The notes: generated by a model from the sequence alone, not told the origin. Numbered from the stretch's first letter, positions 1 through 8,333 are shown. The stretch: 10,440 nt of DNA from Bacteroidota bacterium (GCA_010027395.1 RGVD01000086.1:1-10440), one strand, 5' to 3'. Program-made: numbers and translations.

Positions 1-3000
1 CTTTTTACAAACTTTAGCATTGCACAGTGCGATTTTGCTGACGACTCGGATGCACCAAAAGAATTGTTTCGCAAAAGATTAAAAGATAAAGAAGTAGGTT
101 TCCGCTATGGAAACCCTTATACAATGTTTAATAGACAAAACTATGAGAATTGGGATTTAGAAACAACGTTGAATAAAGTTAAAAATAACATTATATCTGA
201 TATTAATGGGGGTTATGCGAATCTGTACAAAGATATTTGGAACTATGCAAACAATGCTGAACCTAATAAATGTGCTTATGATGTACATTGTGCACACCCG
301 CAATGGGTAAAAAGTAATGCAATAGTGTATTTGCTTGGTTTGAAATATGACAATCAAACATATTCAAAAGATACTTTTTTAACTATGACATCAAATACAA
401 AAGATTCATTTTTCAATAAAGCTCACCAAGGTTTACGAAACCTAAACCCTCGTATTATTGGCTGCTCTGGTTTCGGTGATTGTGGCAAAGTGCGCGAAAA
501 GGCGATTGATTTGGTTTATTATTTACAAGCTTATGATTTACTTAAAGCAGGTGGAGGACTGCCAAGTAGCGACCAAGATAAAAATGGTAATAAATGTACT
601 GCAAGAAATAAACTTAGAGAATTTGCAAGAAACTTATATAAACAATCAGACGACATCATAAATAGTTGGACAGGCTGGAAAAAGAACCACGGCATTATAT
701 GTGCCAGTGCTTTGGGTATGGCAGCAATTGTGCTTAACGATGCAGGTACGGAAACCAATTTTTTTGTTGGTGTTTGGGGCAGTATTAAGAGTTGGTTTGG
801 CACTGAGGAGGTAGAATATGCACCCAATTATAGTCCTTTAAATTGGTTTGACAGAGCGCAAGGTACATCTGGTGGTAATGATGGAATATTGGGAGGAGAA
901 GATGGATTGGAGGATAATTTTTTTGTAGGTGACCATGGTGCGGGTTGCAGGGATGTACCACAATCCAGTGCAGATGGCACTTCTGGCTATGCTGAAGGTC
1001 CTGGGTATTTTATCGATTTGGCAGGTGTTTTTCTCCCATACCTACGAGCTTTGGATAACACTTTTCCAAATTGGAATGGGAATAACCTCTTAGCAAAGGA
1101 CAAATATAAAAATATTTTAAATTGGTACACTTCTATTCAAAATCATGATGGAAGTACGCCCTCTTATGATAATTCAAACGGAAATGGAAAAAATTTTATT
1201 GGCGTATTAGGTGGGGATTATAAAAGTTTAGCGCAAAATGTGACTGATGAATTAAAGGGTGATATACTTTTTTCGATGGGGTTGAGTGATATGAAAATAA
1301 ACAAACCTGAACCCTATTACTACAACGAAAATTCAGGAAATATTGTTTTGAGAAATGAAACTTCAAACTCAAAACATTCTTTTCATATGCTTGCTGAAAA
1401 AGGTATAGCAAAAGATGTAATGGCAACAGATGATTGGGATGATACGCACGAAGACGATGATTTGGGTAGTTTTATGTTTTATGTACAAGACAAAGATAAT
1501 ATTACTGGCGTTGGTACTGGTACAAATTGGCCTTTGGCCATAGACCCACCATACTTAGGTTGGAACAAGACTACTAAATCTTCAGAAACGAATCGCTATT
1601 GGCTTCACAATACTATTGAAATTGATGATGGTCAAGATGCAATTACACGAGATTATCATGGACCAAAGTATGAAGCATTATCTGACATGAAAATTAATTC
1701 AAATAATACCATACGTTCTTTTAATCTTTATTACGGTTATTCCAGTACAAAATACACCGCTAACTTTTATTATGATATAATTAAACGAAATGTTAACGAA
1801 ATAAACACTGATAACATATTATATTATTTCTTTAATGATTATATTGATGCTACACCTATTGCCTTATCTGTAAGTCAGGTTCAGCTCAATATAAATGGCA
1901 ATGGAGATAAGAATCAGCGAGAGGATAATAATTCTTCCAAACCTTATACTTTTAGGCAAGAAGGCAATTTATATCGTTGGACATATCCATGTGGTCTTGG
2001 AAATAATTGGGATTTAACTTTTCATTATTCTGCGTTGAATAGGCACACTAATGGAAAATCTACTTGGGATTGGCAACATTCAAGTAGCTCGTATGGTTCT
2101 GGAGGCTCATTAAATGGAGGTGGAGGTACGATTATTTGTTATAAAAACAGCGATAGTATAGGGCAACATACTCGTTTGCAAATACATCAACCTGTCCGAA
2201 AAACTATTTTCCAGTCATTCCTTTTCCCCCACAAGTGTAATACCGCATTACCTACTTTAAGCGAAGAAGAAACAGCCGACCATGTTACAACCACTATTAA
2301 ATTTGTGAATAGCAAAGACACTTCCATCACCCGAAGTCTTCATAAAAATGTAAGCAACCCAAGCACCACCGCCCAAGACACGGTATCACATTTTCATTAT
2401 GCACGTTGGGCAAGCAGCAACTTAGATAGTGTTCGCAATCCTTTTAATTTGCCATATCAAGATTCGGTTTGGCTGCGAACCAATGCCGAAAAAGCATTTG
2501 TTAAACACAATACCATAGGCATAAACCTTGAAGGGTATAAATATTGCCCTCCTACCCATGCCAACCTTAGACATGCCAGTTTTAGTAATGGCACACTGCT
2601 ACAAATAGACACCCTAAAATTAATGGAAGCCAGTGCAGTGGTAAGTGCCTCTTTGTCGTTTGCAGGTAGGTATTATTACACAGGTTATGTTGACCCATTG
2701 TCGCATAGTGGCAGTATCAAATTCCATTTGCCCGATGTAGGCCGAGGAGTGGATATGATGGCCATGCACGGAGGAGATACTATGACCTCTACCTATGATT
2801 CGCTCACAAATACATTAAGTATGGATTTGCCTAATGATAAAACCACTTTTATCATTCAACAAAAACAACAATGTGCCGATTGCTATTTTCCACCTGCCAG
2901 CATCAATGTAGTTGACACCTTTAATGCAGATGATGGGCAAACACACACCCTTGGACATAAACTAAAAGTATTGCCCAATAATGGCAACCTTATCGTGAGC

Positions 3001-5862
3001 AACGGCACTCGCATATTTATGTGCGAAGGTGTTTACTTGCGAAACAAAAACAATATTGTTATCGAAAGTGAATGCCAAACCAAAGATGGCAGCTATAAAA
3101 TTTGTGATGATATAAAAATAGATACCAGTTTGGCACATAGTAAAAACAGTGCCATTGTGATAAGTGCTGGCTCTGCTTTGGTTTTAGATGCCAATAGCCA
3201 TACCTATATAAAAAACGGAGGGGCTATTTATGTAAAACGCAATGGAACTTTGTTTATCAAAAATGATGCTTTTGTGCAAATTGGTGATAGTGGCACTTGC
3301 TCATCCAATAGAGGTTGGGGCGAAATTGTAGCTGAAGATGGAGCATTCATTAATATTCAAGACAATGCCCATATTGAGTTTCGCAGAACCATTGGTGATA
3401 CTGTAGATAGAAACCTATTTTATATCCCACGTTTTAATCCTATGGGAATAGCCCTTGCAGGTAATTATCCTTTCATCCATTATGTGATGTATCAAGATAC
3501 CATTGTACCCGATAGTAATTTTAGCTATGCTAGAGCTATTTGTGATATTGCCACACACAACCCTATAAAAAATAAAGAATGGGGTTTTTCAAACATCATG
3601 ACCCCAAGGCCATTCATGCGAATGCGAAGCGACACATTGTGCCCAGGCGAACCTTTGTATATTGATTTGAAACGCTTTCTTAACGACAATGCTTACCAGT
3701 TTAAAGTTTGCCGCATGGATAGTGTATATATGAAAGATATACATAATGTATATAACTGGGTTGATACCTGCATAGTAGATACCATGAGCCACGACAGCAT
3801 ATTGCCCGACCCTGTGTGTATGCCACCACATGCAGCACCCGATTATTTATTGTATTATTTCAAAACAAACTCATTACACAGAATAACAATGGAAGTAAGC
3901 AACGATTGCGGAGTGAGGGTAGATACCACTGCTTATGTGTTTGTAATGGACACACCTAAGGTGAGTATCAGTATGCCAAGTACAATATGCGAAGGAGTGG
4001 GCACTGGCACAGTCTCCATCACTAAACTCAATCGGTTTCCAATAAAATCCTACACCTTTGAGATAACCGAAATACCCGACACCGCATTGATGAAAGTGCG
4101 GAAAGGTATCACCCAAGTATATAGCCGAACCTATTACGACACGTTACCCAATACCTATAACTTTGATGATTATTATTTTAAATCAGGTCGTAGGTATTCG
4201 GTATCTTTAACGCTAACATCAAACTGTGGAGGCAAAACTTTTTACACAGAAACCTCCGTGCCATTGGCTGTTAAAATAGTGGCAGGAAAACCCACTATAT
4301 TTGGCAATAGAATAGGTAATGCTACCAGTGTTCAGCTAAATGGATATGTTCATGCAGCCGATAGTTTCACTTGGTCACCAAGCTATGGACTTAACCGAAC
4401 AGATACCTTAACAATACTTTCATCCACTACCCAAGACACCACCTATATTTTAACAGCCTACAAAGGTGCTTGCGTTGCACAAGACAGCATAAAGATACGG
4501 TATAATTCACTTAGCTATATAGGTAATAATGATACTTTGTGTGGTGGAAGCCAAGTGTTTTTGGGTAATAGGTACAATGCAGCCTTGTTTTTAGGTTGGT
4601 TAAACTACCAAGATATAGGTATAAAAACACTATTGAAAAACCTAATAAAAGATAACCTAATAGACAATGGTATATCAGATGATAATTATCTCAAGTTTTT
4701 TAACTCTTTTATGTTCACCACAGGTTTTACAGATTATGAAGAAAGTGGATGTTATTCTTATTATAGTTTTTTCACACAAACAGAATCTGCCATTTGGGAT
4801 AGCATTATCAAGTTACCTGAATTTGCAAGCTATTACAATAATTTTGTAAATAATATGGATGAAGATTTGAGAGTGTTAGACCAATTTACGAGTTTAATTA
4901 AAGATAATGTCAACACAACCTACATGAATTATTTTGATGAACACCTAATGGATGAATCAAGCGCATCTTGCATTGCTGATAAAGTACTTCCAAATTATGT
5001 TAATTATGCCTATACCATATACAAAGACTTATCAACCAATTCATTTTATGTACCGCTAGATATAAGTTGGTATAAAATAGCAGGAGACACTATAGAAATG
5101 AAAGATTGGAAAGACCTATATGCCACCATTGACAGCCCAATTTATACAACCACATACCTTCAACAAGTTTACCATTCAAGTGGTTTGGTAAATATTGATA
5201 GCAGAACCATCTTTGTTGACACATCAATAAGCCCTTTGTTTTACCCAGCTATGCAATGGGATAGTTCGGCTTATTTTACCAATGCCACAAGCCCATCAAG
5301 TAGCACTAATAAATACCTATGGGATTTTGGAGATGGTTCAGCCACATCAACAGACAACCACCCATTCCATACATTCCCTGCATTTAACACCCATTATGTG
5401 GTATGCCTCACAGCAAACAATCATTGTGGTAGTTATACCTATTGCGATACCGTTTGGATTGATAGCCTGCACCTTGGTGGTAGTTTTAGAGTTACTAAAG
5501 GTTTGTCGAGCGGAGTCGAAACAAATAAATCTGAAACGGCTCTTCGACTTCGCTCAGAGGCCGTTTCGGGCAATGCGTCCAAGTCAACATTCAACATTCA
5601 AAATTTATCATTTGCATTAAGTAACTATCCAAACCCATTCGACCAATCAACTATTGTGGATTATGAGATATGGCAAACATACAGCAAAGCTGAATTGAGA
5701 ATCACCAACGTATTAGGACAAGAAGTGTATAGCCAAAAACTAAACCGCCCCATGGACAAAGTGCAAATAGATGGCTCAACCCTGCACGATGGATTGTATT
5801 ATTATTCTTTGATTGTGGATGGAGCAGTGAAATTAACTAAGACCATGAGTGTGATAAGGTAA
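1..5862 (+). CDS. Giant T9SS-exported multidomain surface/secreted protein (5' partial)
   Basis: The frame is open from base 1, so this is the C-terminal 1953 residues of a longer protein; a signal peptide, if present, lies off the left edge. Visible order: a Cys- and Asn-rich helical region (about 1-2100) containing W-x5-NHG-like and YFIDLAG stretches, vaguely like alpha/alpha-toroid lyases; a Gly-rich junction (about 2090-2140); a beta-helix-like part (about 2900-3410); Ig-like modules each opening with a DTLCxG/TICEG-type motif (about 3600-4500); a further Ig-like module interrupted by a helical insert (about 4525-5230); a PKD repeat with WDFGDG (5320-5337); and a T9SS type A sorting domain beginning LSNYPNPF (5617-5640), with LRITNVLGQEV and DGLYYYSLI and a basic end. 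In T9SS substrates this domain directs export across the outer membrane and anchoring or release. The enzymatic role, if any, is unknown. It ends upstream of a shared terminator. Confidence 0.9.
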   Translation, partial: LFTNFSIAQCDFADDSDAPKELFRKRLKDKEVGFRYGNPYTMFNRQNYENWDLETTLNKVKNNIISDINGGYANLYKDIWNYANNAEPNKCAYDVHCAHPQWVKSNAIVYLLGLKYDNQTYSKDTFLTMTSNTKDSFFNKAHQGLRNLNPRIIGCSGFGDCGKVREKAIDLVYYLQAYDLLKAGGGLPSSDQDKNGNKCTARNKLREFARNLYKQSDDIINSWTGWKKNHGIICASALGMAAIVLNDAGTETNFFVGVWGSIKSWFGTEEVEYAPNYSPLNWFDRAQGTSGGNDGILGGEDGLEDNFFVGDHGAGCRDVPQSSADGTSGYAEGPGYFIDLAGVFLPYLRALDNTFPNWNGNNLLAKDKYKNILNWYTSIQNHDGSTPSYDNSNGNGKNFIGVLGGDYKSLAQNVTDELKGDILFSMGLSDMKINKPEPYYYNENSGNIVLRNETSNSKHSFHMLAEKGIAKDVMATDDWDDTHEDDDLGSFMFYVQDKDNITGVGTGTNWPLAIDPPYLGWNKTTKSSETNRYWLHNTIEIDDGQDAITRDYHGPKYEALSDMKINSNNTIRSFNLYYGYSSTKYTANFYYDIIKRNVNEINTDNILYYFFNDYIDATPIALSVSQVQLNINGNGDKNQREDNNSSKPYTFRQEGNLYRWTYPCGLGNNWDLTFHYSALNRHTNGKSTWDWQHSSSSYGSGGSLNGGGGTIICYKNSDSIGQHTRLQIHQPVRKTIFQSFLFPHKCNTALPTLSEEETADHVTTTIKFVNSKDTSITRSLHKNVSNPSTTAQDTVSHFHYARWASSNLDSVRNPFNLPYQDSVWLRTNAEKAFVKHNTIGINLEGYKYCPPTHANLRHASFSNGTLLQIDTLKLMEASAVVSASLSFAGRYYYTGYVDPLSHSGSIKFHLPDVGRGVDMMAMHGGDTMTSTYDSLTNTLSMDLPNDKTTFIIQQKQQCADCYFPPASINVVDTFNADDGQTHTLGHKLKVLPNNGNLIVSNGTRIFMCEGVYLRNKNNIVIESECQTKDGSYKICDDIKIDTSLAHSKNSAIVISAGSALVLDANSHTYIKNGGAIYVKRNGTLFIKNDAFVQIGDSGTCSSNRGWGEIVAEDGAFINIQDNAHIEFRRTIGDTVDRNLFYIPRFNPMGIALAGNYPFIHYVMYQDTIVPDSNFSYARAICDIATHNPIKNKEWGFSNIMTPRPFMRMRSDTLCPGEPLYIDLKRFLNDNAYQFKVCRMDSVYMKDIHNVYNWVDTCIVDTMSHDSILPDPVCMPPHAAPDYLLYYFKTNSLHRITMEVSNDCGVRVDTTAYVFVMDTPKVSISMPSTICEGVGTGTVSITKLNRFPIKSYTFEITEIPDTALMKVRKGITQVYSRTYYDTLPNTYNFDDYYFKSGRRYSVSLTLTSNCGGKTFYTETSVPLAVKIVAGKPTIFGNRIGNATSVQLNGYVHAADSFTWSPSYGLNRTDTLTILSSTTQDTTYILTAYKGACVAQDSIKIRYNSLSYIGNNDTLCGGSQVFLGNRYNAALFLGWLNYQDIGIKTLLKNLIKDNLIDNGISDDNYLKFFNSFMFTTGFTDYEESGCYSYYSFFTQTESAIWDSIIKLPEFASYYNNFVNNMDEDLRVLDQFTSLIKDNVNTTYMNYFDEHLMDESSASCIADKVLPNYVNYAYTIYKDLSTNSFYVPLDISWYKIAGDTIEMKDWKDLYATIDSPIYTTTYLQQVYHSSGLVNIDSRTIFVDTSISPLFYPAMQWDSSAYFTNATSPSSSTNKYLWDFGDGSATSTDNHPFHTFPAFNTHYVVCLTANNHCGSYTYCDTVWIDSLHLGGSFRVTKGLSSGVETNKSETALRLRSEAVSGNASKSTFNIQNLSFALSNYPNPFDQSTIVDYEIWQTYSKAELRITNVLGQEVYSQKLNRPMDKVQIDGSTLHDGLYYYSLIVDGAVKLTKTMSVIR
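5505..5567. repeat. REP-like inverted repeats embedded in frame in the coding sequence
   Basis: Two structures overlap here. GAGCGGAGTCGAA (5508-5520) and TTCGACTTCGCTC (5543-5555) are inverted copies of each other with one mismatch. The second copy is the loop of a palindrome whose arms are GAAACGGC-TCT (5533-5543) and AGA-GGCCGTTTC (5556-5567), with one bulged base. The GC-rich arms stand out from AT-rich surroundings. The block keeps the host frame open (LSSGVETNKSETALRLRSEA) and falls in the linker between the PKD repeat and the T9SS sorting domain, where extra sequence should be tolerated. TTCGACTYCGCTC-type words recur as dispersed repeats in Bacteroidota genomes (from memory, not checked). 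Confidence 0.7.
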
Positions 5863-5920
5863 AAGGAGTTAGGATACAGGCAGGGGATTTTAGTAGGTGC
5901 GAATTAACATTCGCCCTATA

Positions 5921-5962
5921 AAACAAACAATCCCGAAGCAAAGCTTCGGGATTGTTTTGTTT
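5921..5962. terminator. Strong bidirectional intrinsic terminator between convergent genes
   Basis: A perfect 15-bp stem (5925-5939 with 5943-5957) closes a three-base AAA loop. The stem core is CCCGAAGC/GCTTCGGG. An A-rich run precedes it and TTTTGTTT follows, so it can terminate transcription on either strand. It lies between the giant T9SS gene (+) and the ATPase gene (-). A smaller 6-bp hairpin GCGAAT/ATTCGC sits just upstream at 5899-5914. Nothing else recognisable was seen in the 5863-6043 gap. Confidence 0.9.
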
Positions 5963-6043
5963 CTATTGAGTACCATTATATGAGAATAAAACCGATTTAG
6001 TCTTTTCGTCATAGTGCTAGTATTAACAAAGCTTAAATTCGTT

Positions 6044-7180
6044 TCACCCCCTCTTTTTATCCTTAAAAATCTCCTTAATAATCAATACCCCCGTACCAAC
6101 TAATAACGCCTTAACAACAAAATCACTCCCTGCATTATTATTCAGTAATTGGAATTTATTTAAATTGTTAGTAGAAGTTGATACCTGAGTATTTGTTAGA
6201 ATAGGGTAATTGAAATTCTTGTGTGTCTCAATCTTATAATCACTAAAGTCAGTTTTAAGTGGTTTAATAGTCGTTGGCAATACTGTCAATTCTAATTTCT
6301 TTGATACGTTTTTTAAATAGAGAGGTTCTTTGAATATCTCAACCTCCGATTCGGGGCCAAACCTACCTTTGTGATAAGCAACACCATTAACTACCTTGAT
6401 AACAAAATCGCAATTATGCTCTAACGATTGGTCTCCTTTGAAATTACCCCCTTTGGTAGCTTGTACAATGGCAACAAATGACTTTTTCGGATTGTCTTGT
6501 TTTATACTTTCTAGAAACTCATTATCAATACCAGCTACATTGATACTGTCTATAAAAACAAAATCATATTTACTTTTACCGATAAAATCTTTTATATCAT
6601 CTCTGTTTCTTGATTCGATAAAGGTAATATCACTACCACCAATCTCTTTAATTTTATCTTGCATCGAAACACTCTTTCCCTCTTCGGCAGCTACATACAA
6701 TACATTTCCAAAATACTCTTGTAAATAATCTGCAAATCTTAAAGCCAAATTACTTTTACCACCTTTAGGTAATCCCCAAATCAAACCAGCAAATCGTTTT
6801 TCAGGTTTACCAATTAATTCTAAAAACTTACCAGTAAAGTCTAAAGTATCAAACTTCATTTCTAGTAATTGTCTTCCTGTAAACCCTTGTAATTTTTTAT
6901 CGTTCGGAATGTTCGGAGTGGCTAATTTAGTAGGTTTAGGGCTATTGGTTTTGTCCAAAACAAGTATTTGGTCTTTTCGTTCGGATAAATGTTCCGAACG
7001 AGCGTTCGGACTGAGTTCCGAACCGTTCGGAACAGTAATAATTCGTTCGTCTTTTTTCTTTGGCTTCAATTCCTTTACATAGTCAAAAGCAGTTGTCTTA
7101 CTAATGCCTAATGCTTTTCCAATTTCTTGATATGATTTGCCTTCAATATGTAATGCAAGGGCTTTCATTTTTTTATCCAT
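6044..7180 (-). CDS. RadA/RecA-like P-loop ATPase with N-terminal HTH and C-terminal hydrophobic helix
   Basis: This gives 378 residues from the ATG at 7180. A TTG at 7201 would add seven residues but overlaps the likely -7 box, so ATG is preferred. Residues about 12-38 form a helix-turn-helix (SYQEIGKALGISKTTAFDYV), as in resolvase-like or homeodomain-like DNA binders. Residues 50-93 are a low-complexity linker encoded by the GTTCGGA array. The ATPase core has Walker A GLPKGGKS (136-143), Walker B FVFIDS (207-212), a GDQSLEHNCDFVI stretch (about 249-261) matching the RadA pattern, and KGRFG (271-275), close to RadA's KNRFG. The C-terminus (about 354-371, VVKALLVGTGVLIIKEIF) is hydrophobic and followed by KDKKRG, suggesting a tail anchor or amphipathic helix. 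It lacks the RadA zinc finger and Lon-like domain. The likely role is a DNA-bound ATPase for replication or maintenance of the element; the exact function is unknown. It is divergent from the MerR-like gene. Confidence 0.85.
   Translation of the reverse strand: MDKKMKALALHIEGKSYQEIGKALGISKTTAFDYVKELKPKKKDERIITVPNGSELSPNARSEHLSERKDQILVLDKTNSPKPTKLATPNIPNDKKLQGFTGRQLLEMKFDTLDFTGKFLELIGKPEKRFAGLIWGLPKGGKSNLALRFADYLQEYFGNVLYVAAEEGKSVSMQDKIKEIGGSDITFIESRNRDDIKDFIGKSKYDFVFIDSINVAGIDNEFLESIKQDNPKKSFVAIVQATKGGNFKGDQSLEHNCDFVIKVVNGVAYHKGRFGPESEVEIFKEPLYLKNVSKKLELTVLPTTIKPLKTDFSDYKIETHKNFNYPILTNTQVSTSTNNLNKFQLLNNNAGSDFVVKALLVGTGVLIIKEIFKDKKRG
6902..7033. repeat. GTTCGGA heptamer array (7 copies, both orientations) inside the ATPase gene
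   Basis: Copies of GTTCGGA start at 6902, 6911, 6979, 7004 and 7025 on the + strand and occupy 6993-6999 and 7017-7023 on the - strand. Neighbouring copies form perfect inverted repeats: 9-bp arms around one C (7015-7033), 8-bp arms around AG (6993-7010) and 8-bp arms around a 7-base spacer (6978-7000). A degenerate GTTCGTC lies at 7045-7051. About one copy of a given heptamer is expected by chance over both strands of the whole window, and none was seen elsewhere. The array encodes the HTH-ATPase linker (repeated PN, SE and SER units). It could be iteron-like binding sites, an origin, or simply a repeat-expanded linker. Confidence 0.85.
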
Positions 7181-7198
7181 GATTAAGATTTTAAAGTG

Positions 7199-7206
7199 CA
7201 AATATA
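7199..7206 (-). promoter_or_regulatory. Candidate -7 box for the ATPase gene
   Basis: TATATTTG on the minus strand matches the Bacteroidota TAnnTTTG box and lies 18 bases before the ATG at 7180, implying a very short leader. No clear TTTG -33 element was found at the expected distance, so this is a weaker call than the opposing promoter. Confidence 0.35.
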
Positions 7207-7213
7207 CAAATAT

Positions 7214-7243
7214 TTTGATATTTCATATATTTTATTACATTTG
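7214..7243 (+). promoter_or_regulatory. Bacteroidota-type promoter for the MerR-like gene
   Basis: TTTG (7214-7217), an 18-base spacer, then TACATTTG (7236-7243) match the Bacteroidota -33 TTTG / -7 TAnnTTTG consensus. The box ends 19 bases before the ATG at 7263. The leader is A-rich with no Shine-Dalgarno site, as is usual in this phylum. The 82-bp gap also holds the divergent ATPase start, so a bound regulator could affect both genes. Confidence 0.65.
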
Positions 7244-7262
7244 CAGGATTAAAAATATAAAT

Positions 7263-8213
7263 ATGTCATCAGTTATTGAAAAAGCATTACACCTAGACAG
7301 CGACCATTTTGAAAAAGCAGAATTGTTACATCCTAAAATTTCAGATACAATTGTACCCTTATCATTAACCAAAATTTCACCTAGAAATTTTTACCATTGG
7401 AAAGAAAATGGACTGATAGAGCTTAGTTTAGAAAACGAAAGTGGAGATAGGAAGTGGGTGAGATTTAATCTCATTGAATATGTGTGGGTATCAGCCATAG
7501 AAGTAATGAGAGATTTTGGTCTATCCTATGAAATTATTAAAAAGGTAAAGAACGTGCTGCATACAAACCAATTCCAATCTATGATAGACAATCGAAAAAA
7601 GAATGAGAAAATGTATGAGCAATATCTAGGGCTAAATAAAGAAGAGCTAGAAGAATTTATAGAACTTCAAAGGTATATAGCAGAAGAAGGCTTGCGGATG
7701 TGTAAAGACAATGAAATAAGTGAATTTGAGTCAAGCATATTATTTAACATAGTAACTTCAATACTTATTCATGGAAAACCATCCTCAATCCTAATATATA
7801 GAAAAGAGGGGGAATTTCATGTTGAATTTATCCAATATGGTATTAACGACCCAATAACAAAGGTAGGAGCGCATGCAAAAGAATACCCACATTTGGAAAT
7901 TCCTATAAATAACCTCATCTCAGAATTTCTGAATGAACCCAAAAGCGAAAAGTATGCTGAAGTATTTGGAATGATTAATGCTAAAGAAATGAAAGTATTA
8001 GATGCAATTAGAAAGAAAGATTTTGTAGCAATTAATATCAAGTATAATAAAAAGGATGAGTTGATAATAGAAACAATAAAGGATGGGGAGATTAATGATG
8101 AAAAAGCCACCTTTATTAGAAAACTATTAGGTTTAAACAAGTATGAGGAAATTTCATTGACCTATAGAAACGATAAGAAGTTATATATCAAAAGCAGGAA
8201 AACGACAACGTGA
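7263..8213 (+). CDS. MerR-like DNA-binding protein of a mobile element
   Basis: The protein is 316 residues. The ATG at 7263 is chosen because it follows the promoter and A-rich leader; an upstream in-frame ATG at 7137 would start inside the divergent ATPase gene. Residues about 33-98 read as a winged MerR-type HTH: LSLTKISPRNFYHWKENGLI, then a basic KWVRFNLIEYVWVS segment and RDFGLSYEIIKKVKNVL, as in the MerR pattern of HTH, wing, then helices that set alpha-helical coupling. Residues about 110-150 are charged and helical. The rest (about 155-316) alternates strands and helices, ending in LDAIRKKDFVAINIKY and a basic KLYIKSRK tail. No metal or drug-sensing cysteine motif is seen (only one Cys), so a classical stress sensor is unlikely. 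It is probably a regulator of the divergent ATPase gene and/or the downstream recombinase. Confidence 0.75.
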   Translation: MSSVIEKALHLDSDHFEKAELLHPKISDTIVPLSLTKISPRNFYHWKENGLIELSLENESGDRKWVRFNLIEYVWVSAIEVMRDFGLSYEIIKKVKNVLHTNQFQSMIDNRKKNEKMYEQYLGLNKEELEEFIELQRYIAEEGLRMCKDNEISEFESSILFNIVTSILIHGKPSSILIYRKEGEFHVEFIQYGINDPITKVGAHAKEYPHLEIPINNLISEFLNEPKSEKYAEVFGMINAKEMKVLDAIRKKDFVAINIKYNKKDELIIETIKDGEINDEKATFIRKLLGLNKYEEISLTYRNDKKLYIKSRKTTT

Positions 8214-8317
8214 GAAATCAATTTTTAAATGGAATAGTACAAAATCAATAAAGTAAAACAACAAATCAAAACAACCATAATAACAAAAAGTAAACAAAAG
8301 ACCCGAAGGAAACGGCT

Positions 8318-8333
8318 ACAGCAAGCAAGCTGT
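8318..8333 (+). promoter_or_regulatory. Short hairpin immediately before the small ORF start
   Basis: ACAGC (8318-8322) and GCTGT (8329-8333) can pair around AAGCAA and end one base before the ATG at 8335. In the mRNA this could mask the start and limit translation of the small protein, and by coupling that of the recombinase. It is only 5 bp, so it may be incidental. The rest of the 8214-8334 gap is A-rich with no recognised promoter. Confidence 0.3.

Noticed and set aside
64..66. TTG as start of the giant protein
   Set aside because: The same frame is open all the way to base 1, so the gene is truncated by the window edge and this TTG is internal.
531..827. Minus-strand open frames within the giant T9SS gene (also near 157-357, 1196-1426, 3589-3831, 3874-4116)
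   Set aside because: They lie wholly within a well-supported coding sequence, lack recognisable domains and read as shadow frames.
1..2100. Assignment of the N-terminal region as a heparinase or alginate lyase
   Set aside because: Only a loose resemblance (NHG, YFIDLAG, helical spacing) is visible and no catalytic set can be identified, so no enzyme name is given.
5863..6043. Second copy of the ssrA 3' end or att core on the left side
   Set aside because: No stretch matching the tmRNA 3' end or terminator was found. The only shared word with the right side was TTCGTCA (7 bases), which is too short to count.
6902..7033. CRISPR array
   Set aside because: The repeats are 7 bases, irregularly spaced, in both orientations and within a coding frame.
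7137..7262. Longer MerR-like protein starting at the ATG at 7137
   Set aside because: The extra 42 residues would be encoded antisense to the ATPase HTH region and across the divergent promoters; the ATG at 7263 follows a good promoter and A-rich leader.
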